In this document: in pieces, positions 8,820 to 17,713 of the stretch
Numbering within the stretch: position 1 is the first letter of the stretch
Layout of the letters: every line of letters starts with the position of its first letter
Assembly (NCBI GenBank): GCA_903851385.1
Contig: CAINOC010000070.1
Location: 1-36,522, forward strand
DNA: 36,522 bases
Reading direction: 5' to 3'
From: an uncultured Chlorobiaceae bacterium
GTDB taxonomy: Bacteria; Bacteroidota; Chlorobiia; Chlorobiales; Chlorobiaceae
Made by a program: the position numbers and the translations under genes
The notes under the pieces: model-generated
Seen by the model: the letters and a program-made list of their open reading frames with translations, nothing else
The model's database searches: none
Told to the model about the DNA's origin: nothing

Positions 8820-10024
8820 TCCTCATGGAAAAGATTGACCATCTGCTGGTTGTTAATGTGCTGGTTGTAAAGTGAAATCACTTTTTCCCGTCCAGCCTGC
8901 CCGTATTTACGTCGCAATACTGCGTCGACAAGCAGTTTTCGTATCTGATTGGCAAGATCCTCAGCATCTCCGGGAGTAGCAAGCAGTCCGTCATGTTCGT
9001 GATCAATCAATTCTGGGATTCCTGTTATTCTTGTTGATATAACAGGAATCTCTTTGGCCATTGCTTCCATAAGCACAACAGGTACCCCTTCAGCAAAACT
9101 TGCCAGTACAAAAATATCTGCTTTGTCATAATAGTCACGGACGGTATTCTGCCCAAGTACCCCAGTGAACGTAACAATATCGTTCAGGTCATTAATTGAT
9201 GCAAACTGTTCAAGCGACTTACCGTCAGGCCCTTCACCAATGATAGTGACCTGAAATCGAAGGCCCTCATGCTTAAGAAACCGACAGGCTTCAAGCAGGG
9301 TATGCTGCCCTTTAGCAGGAACCAGCCTGCCAACGCAAAGGATATTTGGTAAGGCATTGTGGGGTTCTTTTCTTATGGAGTAAAGGTCGGGATTGACCCC
9401 GCAGCGGACGATGTGCAGTTTGTTCCAGGCTTCTGTTTTGCTTATACGCATGATCTGGCTCTGGCAGTAGTGGCTGATGCAGCGGACAAAGGCAGCTTCC
9501 CTTACTTTTTCCTCAAGCATGGCAGAGTCCACACGATAAAATATATCAGGCCCGTGTACAGAGATGCTGTAGCTTATTCCCCCATAAATTTTCATGAGCA
9601 TAGCCACAATGGCGGTAGGGTTTGCGAAGTGCTCGTGGATATGGGTAATACCAAGGCGGTGCAACCATTGTAAGAGAATACCAGCTTCTGCAAAGTAGGC
9701 AATTGCTTTAACCGGGCTTTTTGGTCCTGTTGTCAACAGTTTAAGCGCTCCGGCTGCCATACGCAGGTAGCCAGTCGGGTTTTTATACATACAGTGCCAA
9801 TGTGCGCCTATAATCGATGGTATTGGTTGTGAGAGTACCATCAGGGTTGTTTCTGCCTCCATCTGTTCTGCAGTGGTCATCACCGTGAGGTTAGAAGGCT
9901 TGTGAATCGATGCGGTATGGACATTCATTCCCGCTTTACGGAGTGACTCAATTTCCCTGTAAATAAAAGTATGGGAAATTGCCGGATACTCACTGCAGAG
10001 ATAAGCTATAGATTTTGATGTCAT
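8804..10024 (-). CDS. Glycosyltransferase, GT4
   Basis: The 406-aa protein has a complete GT4 plan. The N-terminal acceptor domain starts IAYLCSEYPAISHTFIYREI, an opening typical of colanic-acid and EPS glycosyltransferases. The donor domain opens with ILCVGRLVPAKGQHTLLEA and carries the E-x7-E motif in EGVPVVLMEAMAKEIPVIST. A cytoplasmic, retaining transfer to a lipid-linked glycan is expected. It overlaps the GT2 gene upstream by 4 bases and the membrane GT2 gene downstream by 16, so three glycosyltransferases are read as a tightly packed unit. The donor sugar is not predictable. Confidence 0.88.
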   Translation of the reverse strand: MTSKSIAYLCSEYPAISHTFIYREIESLRKAGMNVHTASIHKPSNLTVMTTAEQMEAETTLMVLSQPIPSIIGAHWHCMYKNPTGYLRMAAGALKLLTTGPKSPVKAIAYFAEAGILLQWLHRLGITHIHEHFANPTAIVAMLMKIYGGISYSISVHGPDIFYRVDSAMLEEKVREAAFVRCISHYCQSQIMRISKTEAWNKLHIVRCGVNPDLYSIRKEPHNALPNILCVGRLVPAKGQHTLLEACRFLKHEGLRFQVTIIGEGPDGKSLEQFASINDLNDIVTFTGVLGQNTVRDYYDKADIFVLASFAEGVPVVLMEAMAKEIPVISTRITGIPELIDHEHDGLLATPGDAEDLANQIRKLLVDAVLRRKYGQAGREKVISLYNQHINNQQMVNLFHEECQSL

Positions 10025-11109
10025 GAGCCGGGGGTTGAAAGGCCTGTTTTAAGAGTGCTTCGCTTGTTTTTCAGGGGTTTGTTGAATAATCGGCCAATGA
10101 AAAAGCGGATTATTCCGAACAGTTGAGGTATAACCACGAAAGCACAGTGCCATGCGTATTTCTTTGCTTCTGTTTTGTTCAGGTTGTTTTCACGCATGAA
10201 TTTCTCAATTTTAAAGAGCCGTGGTGAAAGCAGCATGGTACTTCCTGCTATGATACTCAACACAGAACAGGCAATTCCGAGGTAATTCTGCTGAAGGATG
10301 AGCAGAAATATTCCTGCAACCAAAAATATGAAAAATCCTCCTCCTTTAAGCATAATCCTGCGCAGATCAGCTTTCCAGAAATTGCTTCCAGTACCGGCAA
10401 CCCTGCTTTGAACCGCAGCAAAACCATATCCTGAACGGAAAGAGCGTTTCAAGTACTGGCTTGTTTTAAGCATAGCCAGGTCATGGCTGGTCATGAGCGC
10501 GTCAAGCATGAGAATTTTCCAGCCATTCTGGCTTATGCGCCAGCTCAGTTCAGGATCTTCTCCTCCCACAAGCTCTTCATCATAGCCGTCGGTTTCTTCC
10601 AGTGCAGCTCGCCGGATCAGAACATCACCGCCAAAGCTGTCGCACTCGCCGGGTGTAGTGTTCCACTCCATATCGCCGATCCAGTTAAAAAAGGAACGTT
10701 CCGGATGCAGTTCCCTTCTATAGCCTCTGACTGCTCCGACGGCAGGGTTTTTCAGTGCGTTTACTGCGGCAATCATCCACTCTTGGTCAAGGATAGTATC
10801 CGAATCGAGAAACTGGACATAAGTTGATCGGCCTGCTTTCCAGCCAGCATTTCTTCCAAGGCCAGGCGTAGGATATTCAGGGTTTAGTTTGATAACATTA
10901 ACCTGACTGAAGCTATGGGCAATAGCAATGCTCCGGTCTGTTGAGCCACCATCAGAATAGATAATATGGATTTTTTGTTCAGGGTAGCTTCCTGAAAGGA
11001 TTGATCTGATACAGCGCTCAAGTGTTTTTTCGCAGTTGACGCCGATTACGATATAATCAATTTCCGGCAGCTCTGTTTGTTTTGTAATGTCAGATAGTTC
11101 CTCTTTCAT
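10021..11109 (-). CDS. Glycosyltransferase GT2 with C-terminal membrane segments
   Basis: The 362-aa protein has a GT-A/GT2 domain: YIVIGVNCEKTLERCIRS, the IYSDGGSTDRS strand, FLDSDT with the DSD metal motif at 102-104, and a GGEDPELSWRI stretch matching the usual ED catalytic region. Two hydrophobic segments at about 250-300 should anchor it in the inner membrane, followed by a basic C-terminus. Its stop overlaps the GT4 start by 4 bases. It begins 63 bases after the VanZ-like gene. Likely inverting transfer of a sugar to the growing repeat unit; the acceptor is unknown. Confidence 0.85.
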   Translation of the reverse strand: MKEELSDITKQTELPEIDYIVIGVNCEKTLERCIRSILSGSYPEQKIHIIYSDGGSTDRSIAIAHSFSQVNVIKLNPEYPTPGLGRNAGWKAGRSTYVQFLDSDTILDQEWMIAAVNALKNPAVGAVRGYRRELHPERSFFNWIGDMEWNTTPGECDSFGGDVLIRRAALEETDGYDEELVGGEDPELSWRISQNGWKILMLDALMTSHDLAMLKTSQYLKRSFRSGYGFAAVQSRVAGTGSNFWKADLRRIMLKGGGFFIFLVAGIFLLILQQNYLGIACSVLSIIAGSTMLLSPRLFKIEKFMRENNLNKTEAKKYAWHCAFVVIPQLFGIIRFFIGRLFNKPLKNKRSTLKTGLSTPGS

Positions 11110-11172
11110 CCACAGGTTGAGCTATTGTTTTTCGTGAGTAATAAATTTTTCATTCAGTTTTGTTAATTATTT

Positions 11173-11628
11173 TTATTCATGAGAGAAGTGACATTTGAGA
11201 CGCACAATAAAGCCTGTTGCAATTCCAGCTAGAACTCCAATATTGTTAGCAAGAACATTGATGGCACTGAAGTTTTCCTCGGTCACAAATGTGTGCATAG
11301 TTTCAAAAAGGTAGCCGATCGGCGTCATAGCCAAAGAGAGCAGAAAAGCGTTTTTTCGGCTTTTGAACAGAATCATTGGAATAAATGAGAGCACGCTGTA
11401 AAGTATCAGGTGCAGCAAGGTATCAATCATGAAAAAATGGTGAACAATTGTTGACAGAGGCATGAAACTTCCTATAAAGAGCAGAACAAGTAACAGTATC
11501 CAGTAGATCAGGAGTGACCGGTTAGTATTCCATTCTGGTTTTAGAAGATTGACTGTTTGAAACATGTTTAGCATGCAAGTAAAGGCTATAAATTTTTTTA
11601 TCAGATAAATCGCGATGGTTTTATACAT
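11173..11628 (-). CDS. VanZ-like membrane protein
   Basis: The 151-aa protein has four hydrophobic segments and the VanZ-like pattern: a first helix ending in FIGSFMPLS, then IDTLLHLILYSVLSFIPMIL, GYLFETMHTF, and a last helix after NVLANNIGVLAG. VanZ-like proteins are frequent in surface polysaccharide loci, but their biochemical role there is not established. Its first codons overlap the end of the polymerase gene by 28 bases; a later ATG (residue 19, at 11574) would remove the overlap. The family call is good; no function beyond a membrane-associated helper is claimed. Confidence 0.75.
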   Translation of the reverse strand: MYKTIAIYLIKKFIAFTCMLNMFQTVNLLKPEWNTNRSLLIYWILLLVLLFIGSFMPLSTIVHHFFMIDTLLHLILYSVLSFIPMILFKSRKNAFLLSLAMTPIGYLFETMHTFVTEENFSAINVLANNIGVLAGIATGFIVRLKCHFSHE

Positions 11629-13034
11629 GGTGATGGTATAAAACGGGTCCCATGTATTTTCCGCATTGTTTCCGCTTCAAGCAGGTCAGTATCACTATTG
11701 CCAGAAACTACCTTTGATGAATTGAGAAGCATACCGATCAGGGAGCCGTTACAAAGCATGTAAACAGGTATAATCATGGCATTCAGCAAATTGTCGATCA
11801 TAAAAATACCGAGAAAGACTGCCATAACAGCAGAGTTACCCCATGTTTTTGTTTTCCACAACTCTGGTTTAACTCGCAATAAAAAGAGAATAAGTGGCCA
11901 TTGAATGGCGATAATCATGACGACAAGTCCGTATATACCGTTTACACCAAAGGTGATGATCCATAATCCGTCAGTAATGCTGATATCTTTGCCTTCTTCA
12001 TCGTAAACTCTTGAGCGGCCATATCCACCCCACCCGAAAAAAGTACCTTGCAATGCTTTTTGTACCAGAATTGTTTCATTGTCAAATCGGAACTGCAGCG
12101 ATCCCGAGCGATCTGTACTGTATTTTTCAGATATCGCGTTAGTAAGATTACGCCCATCCCAGATGCCTGTTGTTCTAGTGTAAATATAGAGATATGGAAC
12201 AATAAGAAGGATTAGAACCAGAATGGTCGTTTTTGTTTTATTTGAAATAAAAACAACGAGGAGAGCGATGATAAGTAGAGAAATAGCTCCCATCGAACGC
12301 ATCATGATGTTGGTGAAGAGGAGCAATAAAAGAAGATAGATCGATGGAATATGCATGATTATTTTTGGCAAAAGTCCAGTGAAAAACATCCAGATTCCCA
12401 GGAATAGACCGAGTGCCATCCACATTGCAGTCATGAGCCCATGTTCCATATAGACCATTGGTCTGAATCCACCCCCTTGTCTGAGTGTTTGAATGAAGTC
12501 GCTTTGATGAAAACCGTAAGTAAGTCGGTGTATCTGCGGGCTCATGATTAATTCGTACCAGCAGAACGGGATATAAACGAGTGTTCCGATAAAAATGATA
12601 TAAGCAAGAATTTTCACGCTCTTTTCATCGCTGAAATAAATTCTTGCGATGTAGTAGGGCATTCCCCATCGTTCGCTTTGGGACAAAACAGATGCAAGGC
12701 CGTCATATGGACCGAGGCCATTGGCAATCGATGAAAAAAAAGGGACAGTGCACCACAGAAGCATAGGGATATCAGCAATATTGAACTGGAATGTCGACAG
12801 TCTTTCCTTGTCAAAGTGATAAGCACTTCCCAAAATACTGAGACATATAACTGCTGTTTTTGTGTTATGGAGGAGGAAAATGTCATAATTAGCAACAGGA
12901 AGAAACATCCAGCCAAAAACAAAGGCTCTTGCTATAGCCTGACGAGGGTCAAGCGCTTTAAAGAGACGCATGACTATAAGAGGAAAAACCAAGAAAGCGA
13001 TTGGTACTAAGATATTTCCGGGAGCGCCACCCAT
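11601..13034 (-). CDS. O-antigen polymerase/ligase-like membrane protein (Wzy-type)
   Basis: The 477-aa protein is highly hydrophobic with about ten to twelve membrane segments and one larger polar loop late in the protein (about residues 290-360, containing FFGWGGYGRSRV). That is the arrangement of Wzy polymerases and WaaL/O-antigen ligases. These families have little sequence conservation, so the call rests on topology, loop and location between export and glycosyltransferase genes. It would join repeat units on the periplasmic face, or ligate the glycan to an acceptor. A Shine-Dalgarno AAGGAC precedes the ATG at 13034 by about 9 bases. Confidence 0.7.
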   Translation of the reverse strand: MGGAPGNILVPIAFLVFPLIVMRLFKALDPRQAIARAFVFGWMFLPVANYDIFLLHNTKTAVICLSILGSAYHFDKERLSTFQFNIADIPMLLWCTVPFFSSIANGLGPYDGLASVLSQSERWGMPYYIARIYFSDEKSVKILAYIIFIGTLVYIPFCWYELIMSPQIHRLTYGFHQSDFIQTLRQGGGFRPMVYMEHGLMTAMWMALGLFLGIWMFFTGLLPKIIMHIPSIYLLLLLLFTNIMMRSMGAISLLIIALLVVFISNKTKTTILVLILLIVPYLYIYTRTTGIWDGRNLTNAISEKYSTDRSGSLQFRFDNETILVQKALQGTFFGWGGYGRSRVYDEEGKDISITDGLWIITFGVNGIYGLVVMIIAIQWPLILFLLRVKPELWKTKTWGNSAVMAVFLGIFMIDNLLNAMIIPVYMLCNGSLIGMLLNSSKVVSGNSDTDLLEAETMRKIHGTRFIPSPCIKPSRFI

Positions 13035-13071
13035 TGTTACCAGTCCTTTTTTTTGTTTATCATCCTTTCTC

Positions 13072-13560
13072 TTATCTCACGACAGCTGGTATACCTACCG
13101 CAGTTGCATTTGAGGGGATATCAGTTACGACGACTGCATTTGCTCCTATCCGTGCATGGGCTCCAATATGGATGCCACCAAGAACTTTTGCTCCGGCACC
13201 AATATCGACGTGCCCCTCGATCACCGGAAGGCCGGGTTTGGTGCCTGCACCAATGGTAACCTGCTGAAAAATAAGGCAGTTTGGGCCTATTTGAGCATCA
13301 GGATGGATGACAATGCCGTTTGGATGGGGTATCAGAAGACCACCACCGATTTTTGAGTTCAGCGGAATATCAGCACCGCTTATGGCGCTCCAGAACCGAT
13401 AATTAAGTACTGCAATTGGTTTCCTCACTCCTGATAGAAATCCTCCATTTTTAGCCAGAAGCTGATAACGCCGTATCGCAGCAAGCAGTTTTTTTCCTGG
13501 TTCGTACCCCCCTGATGCTGGGGTTTCCCTTTTCCAGTCAGCTTTTGTTGATGATATCAT
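13072..13560 (-). CDS. Hexapeptide-repeat acetyltransferase (serine-acetyltransferase-like)
   Basis: The 162-aa protein has the left-handed beta-helix of the CysE-like acyltransferases: IGGGLLIPHPNGIVIHPDA with a probable catalytic His at 79, then FQQVTIGAGTKPGLPVIEG, VDIGAGAKVLGGIHIGAHA and a closing GIPAVV. The second histidine of true serine acetyltransferases (RHP) is replaced by LPVIEG, and the N-terminal CysE helical domain is short, so O-acetylation of a sugar in the polysaccharide is more likely than cysteine synthesis. It lies 37 bases upstream of the polymerase gene. A second paralog sits near 21 kb. Confidence 0.78.
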   Translation of the reverse strand: MISSTKADWKRETPASGGYEPGKKLLAAIRRYQLLAKNGGFLSGVRKPIAVLNYRFWSAISGADIPLNSKIGGGLLIPHPNGIVIHPDAQIGPNCLIFQQVTIGAGTKPGLPVIEGHVDIGAGAKVLGGIHIGAHARIGANAVVVTDIPSNATAVGIPAVVR

Positions 13561-13636
13561 AGTAGTGATGTTTTATCCCAAAGGTCTGGATAGCAATGTT
13601 CGAGTATAGCTACCCTTTGCATAGCAACACCGTTCA

Positions 13637-15883
13637 TCATTCTTTTTTTTGAGAAGTATTGAAAATTGTTTTCATTTTAAGCATGAGTTCATTCACTGCA
13701 GGAATATTCTGAATAAATTCTTCAATCTTTTTAGTGTTGATTTTATCAAGAATTTCTGGTTGTTTTTCAAGGAGTTTGTCTATGCTCATGCTGCGTTTGA
13801 AACCACCCCAATTAAGAAGAGGTGCAATTGCCGGAACTTTGAGGTCTACAAGAAGTTCAGCTGCTTTTCTCAAGTCATTGAAGTGAGTGCTTTCGCCGAC
13901 GGATATCAGAACGATGATGTCGGAAAAAAGAGCAAGGTGTTCGGTAAGGTCGCTTTGTAGAACTGGGGCGCAGTCAATGCATATATAGTCATACTCTTTT
14001 CTGGCTGATTCAAAAAGTTCCTTGATTCGATGTTGAGAGATGTTTCCGACCATGGTGTTTCCGGTATGCATAATCTTGAAATTGTACATTGAGCTGTTGA
14101 CGATGAAGCTTTCCCATGGCTCTGTTGAGTTAAGAAAGTCAGAGAACCCGTTAGGTTCCGATAGACCGGTAATTTTGCAGAAAGCAGGGTGAGCAATGTT
14201 CCCTTCAATCAGAAGCACCTTCGGTGAAAGAGCTGCCAGTGCCTGTGCAGTGTTCAATGCAATCGAGGTGCATCCTGATTCGTTGTCGACACCTGTAAAG
14301 AGTATAGTTGCTGCATTGAATTCAGTTTTTTCAAGGCTCAACTTGACAGCAAAACTTTTAATGGCTTTCGACGCATCATTGTCTACAGCTAAAGAAATCA
14401 GTTGATGAAATGGAATGTTATCTGTTGATTTTGGAACAATACATGCCGGAGAATAACCAAGTGCTTGTTGAATATCTTTAGGACGACGTATACGGTTGTC
14501 GAAGTAGTCATAAGCAAAAAATACAGCTCCCACAGTCCCGAATGAGAGGCTGAAAAAGATCATAAAAAGTTTATTAACGTTTGATCCTTCCGCATGATCG
14601 GGTTTACGGGCAGCAGATTCAATTGAGAGGTGAAGTGGAGCTTTCCCTTCAACTTCAAGCTCTTGAATCCTTGTATCAATATGGTCAAGCAGTTCTCTCT
14701 TATGTTTCAGTTCCGCTTCAAGTGATTCGCCAAGATGAAGCCCAACAGAAGTTTTTATTGCATCTGTGTTGCTTTTTGTTAGTTCTTCTCTGACTTTGTC
14801 TTCAACGGTCTTAGTCCTTTCAAAGTCATTTTTTGCTGTGATCAAATCCTTATTCAGTCCGAAGTCACGTATTCCATACAGGATTTTATGGGCAGTTTTA
14901 TTGAGTTCATTCTTTTGTTTTTTTTCATAGTCACGCATTGCATTCATTCTCTCTTCTATATATATCCGGTCCGGATTGTTTTTTGTCAATCCATCCGTGG
15001 AACTTCTCATCTGTTGCTGTTGCTGATAAGTCCATGAACTGGTAGCACTAAGAGAAATGTCTTTCATAACCATGTCTTCAACCATGGGTTCAAGGGAAAG
15101 ACTTTTTATCTGGGTGTTTAATTTTTCTTTTTCATCTAATTGAGTTTTAGCAGTTATTTCATCACCCAGTGATTTTATATAAAGAAGTTGCAATTGTTCA
15201 GTTTTCTTTCCAGCAAGGTTATAATTTTCAGAAAAAGTGGCGGTATTAATATCTTTTGTGAGAATAATCAGTTTATTTTCGATTGTGCCGATCTCAGTTG
15301 TTAACTCTTTTTGTTTATTTCTTAGAAAAACCAGTCGCTCATTGTCCTGTATTTCGGAGTTTTTGCGAACTTTTTCAAGAAACACCTCCATGAAATTGTT
15401 GACAAGCGGAGCAAGACCTTGTTTTTTGGAACTTGATGCAGTTATTTCAATAAGATGTGTTCCGATCAAAGGGTTGGTTTTGATGATAGAAGAGAGCATT
15501 GTTGCGCAATTATCTGTAGGCATCCCTTTTGGAAATAATAATGCCTTTTCGTCAGGCGTCAGCTTTTCAACTGTTTTTTTTAGGACATCAAAAGACATCA
15601 TTCGTTGTGCCTGTGTGCGGGCATAGTCCTGATAGTAGTTGATGATTTGTGGGTCATCGCTTGGTGTGATTAGCGAAGGCATAACCGGGTCAACCCGAAT
15701 GATAGCTTTAACTTCGTAGTTCGGTTTGCTTATCAAAAGAACAATGGGGACGGTTATGGTGAAAAGAAAAGAACCGATTACAAGAATAAACAGTCCATAC
15801 CGTTTAGAAAAACCTAAAAAATCGATGGGTTTCGAATTTTTCCCGTAAGGGAGTGGCTCCCGAATTGTATTTTCATTAATCAT
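13637..15883 (-). CDS. Wzc/Wzz-like chain-length protein with degenerate tyrosine-kinase domain
   Basis: Numbered from the ATG at 15883, the protein has 748 residues. A membrane helix at about 25-50 is followed by a Wzz-type domain with long coiled-coil helices, a second helix at about 440-460, and a cytoplasmic BY-kinase-like domain. The P-loop reads FTGVDNESGCTSIALN: the Lys of GK(S/T) is Cys (538). Walker A' reads LLIEGN rather than LLIDAD, and Walker B reads ICIDCAP. The C-terminus lacks a tyrosine cluster. It probably controls chain length or gates export with the Wza-like protein, without normal autophosphorylation. An in-frame TTG at 15895 would extend the protein into an IS630 remnant inserted at the ATG, which removed the native leader; the region upstream now lacks a convincing ribosome-binding site. 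Confidence 0.85.
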   Translation of the reverse strand: MINENTIREPLPYGKNSKPIDFLGFSKRYGLFILVIGSFLFTITVPIVLLISKPNYEVKAIIRVDPVMPSLITPSDDPQIINYYQDYARTQAQRMMSFDVLKKTVEKLTPDEKALLFPKGMPTDNCATMLSSIIKTNPLIGTHLIEITASSSKKQGLAPLVNNFMEVFLEKVRKNSEIQDNERLVFLRNKQKELTTEIGTIENKLIILTKDINTATFSENYNLAGKKTEQLQLLYIKSLGDEITAKTQLDEKEKLNTQIKSLSLEPMVEDMVMKDISLSATSSWTYQQQQQMRSSTDGLTKNNPDRIYIEERMNAMRDYEKKQKNELNKTAHKILYGIRDFGLNKDLITAKNDFERTKTVEDKVREELTKSNTDAIKTSVGLHLGESLEAELKHKRELLDHIDTRIQELEVEGKAPLHLSIESAARKPDHAEGSNVNKLFMIFFSLSFGTVGAVFFAYDYFDNRIRRPKDIQQALGYSPACIVPKSTDNIPFHQLISLAVDNDASKAIKSFAVKLSLEKTEFNAATILFTGVDNESGCTSIALNTAQALAALSPKVLLIEGNIAHPAFCKITGLSEPNGFSDFLNSTEPWESFIVNSSMYNFKIMHTGNTMVGNISQHRIKELFESARKEYDYICIDCAPVLQSDLTEHLALFSDIIVLISVGESTHFNDLRKAAELLVDLKVPAIAPLLNWGGFKRSMSIDKLLEKQPEILDKINTKKIEEFIQNIPAVNELMLKMKTIFNTSQKKE

Positions 15884-16618
15884 ATAAGCGCTCAACTAAA
15901 AGTCATTCCGTAATTTATTTCGAAACTATTGAATATTTGGTCGACATTTTCTTCATAGATTGTTGTATTTCTCGTCTTGAATTCCATTAATTCATACTTC
16001 ATCTTATGCCAAAACTTTTCAATTCGATTGAGTTTTTGGCTGTAGACTGGCAAGAAATAGAGCTTCAGTCCTTTCAGTATTGGTCGAACTAATTTCGCTT
16101 TATAATTCAGGTGTTTCCCGAGGTTGGAGTTAATCATATGGCATTTGCCCACAGGTGTCCAAGCACTGAGTTTTGGCGGGGCCAATGAAAAACCAGCTTC
16201 ATCCATAGAGGCTAAGGTGATTTCGCTACGGTCAGCTTGCGCTACCATCTCTTCGATTTCTGACAGTGATTTTCAATAAGCGTCTTCATTTCGTTCTTTT
16301 TAAACCGTTGAGCGTACACTTCCAAACAAATTTCAGATTTTTTACTGAATGCGCATATTTCTAATACTCACCTCTACATAGCACTTGCCCTTCACTTAGC
16401 CACTAATGATGGAGCTGTCATCCCACCCATTATTGTAATACAACAGCGTTTGAGAGCCCGATAACGTGCTCGCCAATCCCTCTCTTTTGCCACAATCTCA
16501 AGCAGCTTTGCACGATCGTCGGTAGATAATTCTAAGAACCATAACATTATGATTTATCTATGATTCTGTTTAGTGTCTAGTTTTAATTTACGGAATCATT
16601 TCCTGTGAAACGCTTATA
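15883..16618. mobile_element. IS630-family remnant with inverted repeats and TA duplication
   Basis: The ends at 15885-15917 and 16584-16616 are imperfect inverted repeats (24 of 33 positions match by hand; both outer ends read TAAGCG inward, with ATTCCGTAA shared inside). Each end is flanked by TA (15883-15884 and 16617-16618), the target duplication typical of IS630/Tc1-mariner elements. About 732 bases remain, shorter than a normal IS630 element of about 1.1 kb. The internal transposase gene is broken and part of its centre is missing, so the element cannot move on its own. Confidence 0.85.
15892..16547 (-). pseudogene. IS630-family transposase, decayed
   Basis: The N-terminal part (16547 down to 16392) begins MLWFLELSTDDRAKLLEIV and ends at an in-frame stop. 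A middle piece in another frame (VYAQRFKKNEMKTLIENH) leads to the C-terminal open frame from about 16250 to 15892. That frame has the DDE motifs ITLASMDEAGF (first Asp) and LYFLPVYSQKLNRIEKFW (last Glu). The segment between KHLNYKAKLV and LKGLKLYFLP is much shorter than in intact IS630 transposases, so the strand with the second catalytic Asp is gone. Multiple frameshifts plus that deletion make it inactive. Its TGA (15892-15894) overlaps a TTG in frame with the Wzc-like gene. Confidence 0.85.
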
Positions 16619-16642
16619 AATTTTTCTTAAAAACTGAATAAA

Positions 16643-17713
16643 CTACGATAGAAGAACTTTTTTGATTTTTTCTGAAAGCCTTAAAATATCATTTCGTTCA
16701 CGTTCTTTTGAATATAAATCAGCTAATTTTTGAATTTCATTTTTATCAAATATAAATCCATTGTTTGTGTCGTATTTATGTATTTCTGATATTATCTCAT
16801 TTACAAAGCATTTGATATCGCCCATCATAATCTCTGAAAATATTGGCGGTTTCCAATATTCTTTTCCTCCTTCACCAGTATATCCAATTACTTTATTTCC
16901 AGTTAATGCCGCCTCAATCGGAGGGAGTTGGCAGCCTTCAAATTCACTGAATGATAAGAATATTTTCGACATTTGGATTGTTTTAATAACTTCATTTTCA
17001 GTCATGTTAATAATTGGAATTATTTTCCAGTTTTCGGGTAGGTGCTTTTCTAGAAAAAAAATAACTAATTTCGAATGTTTTGGAATTTTTCGCGGCATAT
17101 AAGTAATTACATTATTTTTCTTTTGATTAGGTTTGAATTTATTTGGGTCAACGAAATAATGCACGCGCATTATTTTTGATGCAATTGCAGGGAATGCTAA
17201 TTTGCAGCAATCAGTTGTATCATCAGATATGGTTAAAATTATTTCTGCGTTATGATATGCAAAAAAAGTAGATGTGTTGTTATTAGTACTTGCAATTAAA
17301 TAGCCGTTTTGAACAAAAATACCATATTTTAAGCCAAGTAATTTGCATTGTGGAGCATATTTTTCGGCCCAAACCTCAGGTATAATGAGAAATTCTTTCT
17401 TGATGTTGAAATTTAAATTTCGTTTAATTTTTGCGGAATGTTCAAACCAATTACATATAAAATTTATATTATCAGGATGTAATACTTGTGACTGAAACTT
17501 TGGTGAAAGAAGATTATTGATTTCTTCTGATTGTTGATATATTATTTTTACGCCACCACTTATGCCGTGTCGTTTTCGGTCAGACAAGGGAGATAAATAA
17601 GTAATTATTATTTCGTCAGGAAATGAATTATCTATGCCAAATCGTTTCGGTGAATTAATATATTTTTCATAAGTAGTAATTATTTTCTTTATTACTTGTT
17701 TTAATTTTGTCAT
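16643..17713 (-). CDS. AT-rich glycosyltransferase-like protein (GT4-like)
   Basis: The 356-aa protein is strongly AT-rich, with many Lys, Asn and Ile, unlike its neighbours. The donor-domain signature FLSFSEFEGCQLPPIEAALTG followed by NKVIGYTGEGG matches the E-x7-E region of GT-B enzymes, and YGIFVQNGYLI plus the histidine-containing THISDDTT-like stretch fit an N-terminal acceptor domain; the classic GRL-KG loop is diverged to ITYMPRKIPKH. The opening SGGVKIIYQQSE (residues about 52-63) resembles the 'GGxK' loop of some rhamnosyl and mannosyl transferases. The gene is most likely a later arrival in the cluster, as it sits between the ABC exporter and the IS remnant. Its stop is 26 bases from the remnant. 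Confidence 0.7.
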   Translation of the reverse strand: MTKLKQVIKKIITTYEKYINSPKRFGIDNSFPDEIIITYLSPLSDRKRHGISGGVKIIYQQSEEINNLLSPKFQSQVLHPDNINFICNWFEHSAKIKRNLNFNIKKEFLIIPEVWAEKYAPQCKLLGLKYGIFVQNGYLIASTNNNTSTFFAYHNAEIILTISDDTTDCCKLAFPAIASKIMRVHYFVDPNKFKPNQKKNNVITYMPRKIPKHSKLVIFFLEKHLPENWKIIPIINMTENEVIKTIQMSKIFLSFSEFEGCQLPPIEAALTGNKVIGYTGEGGKEYWKPPIFSEIMMGDIKCFVNEIISEIHKYDTNNGFIFDKNEIQKLADLYSKERERNDILRLSEKIKKVLLS

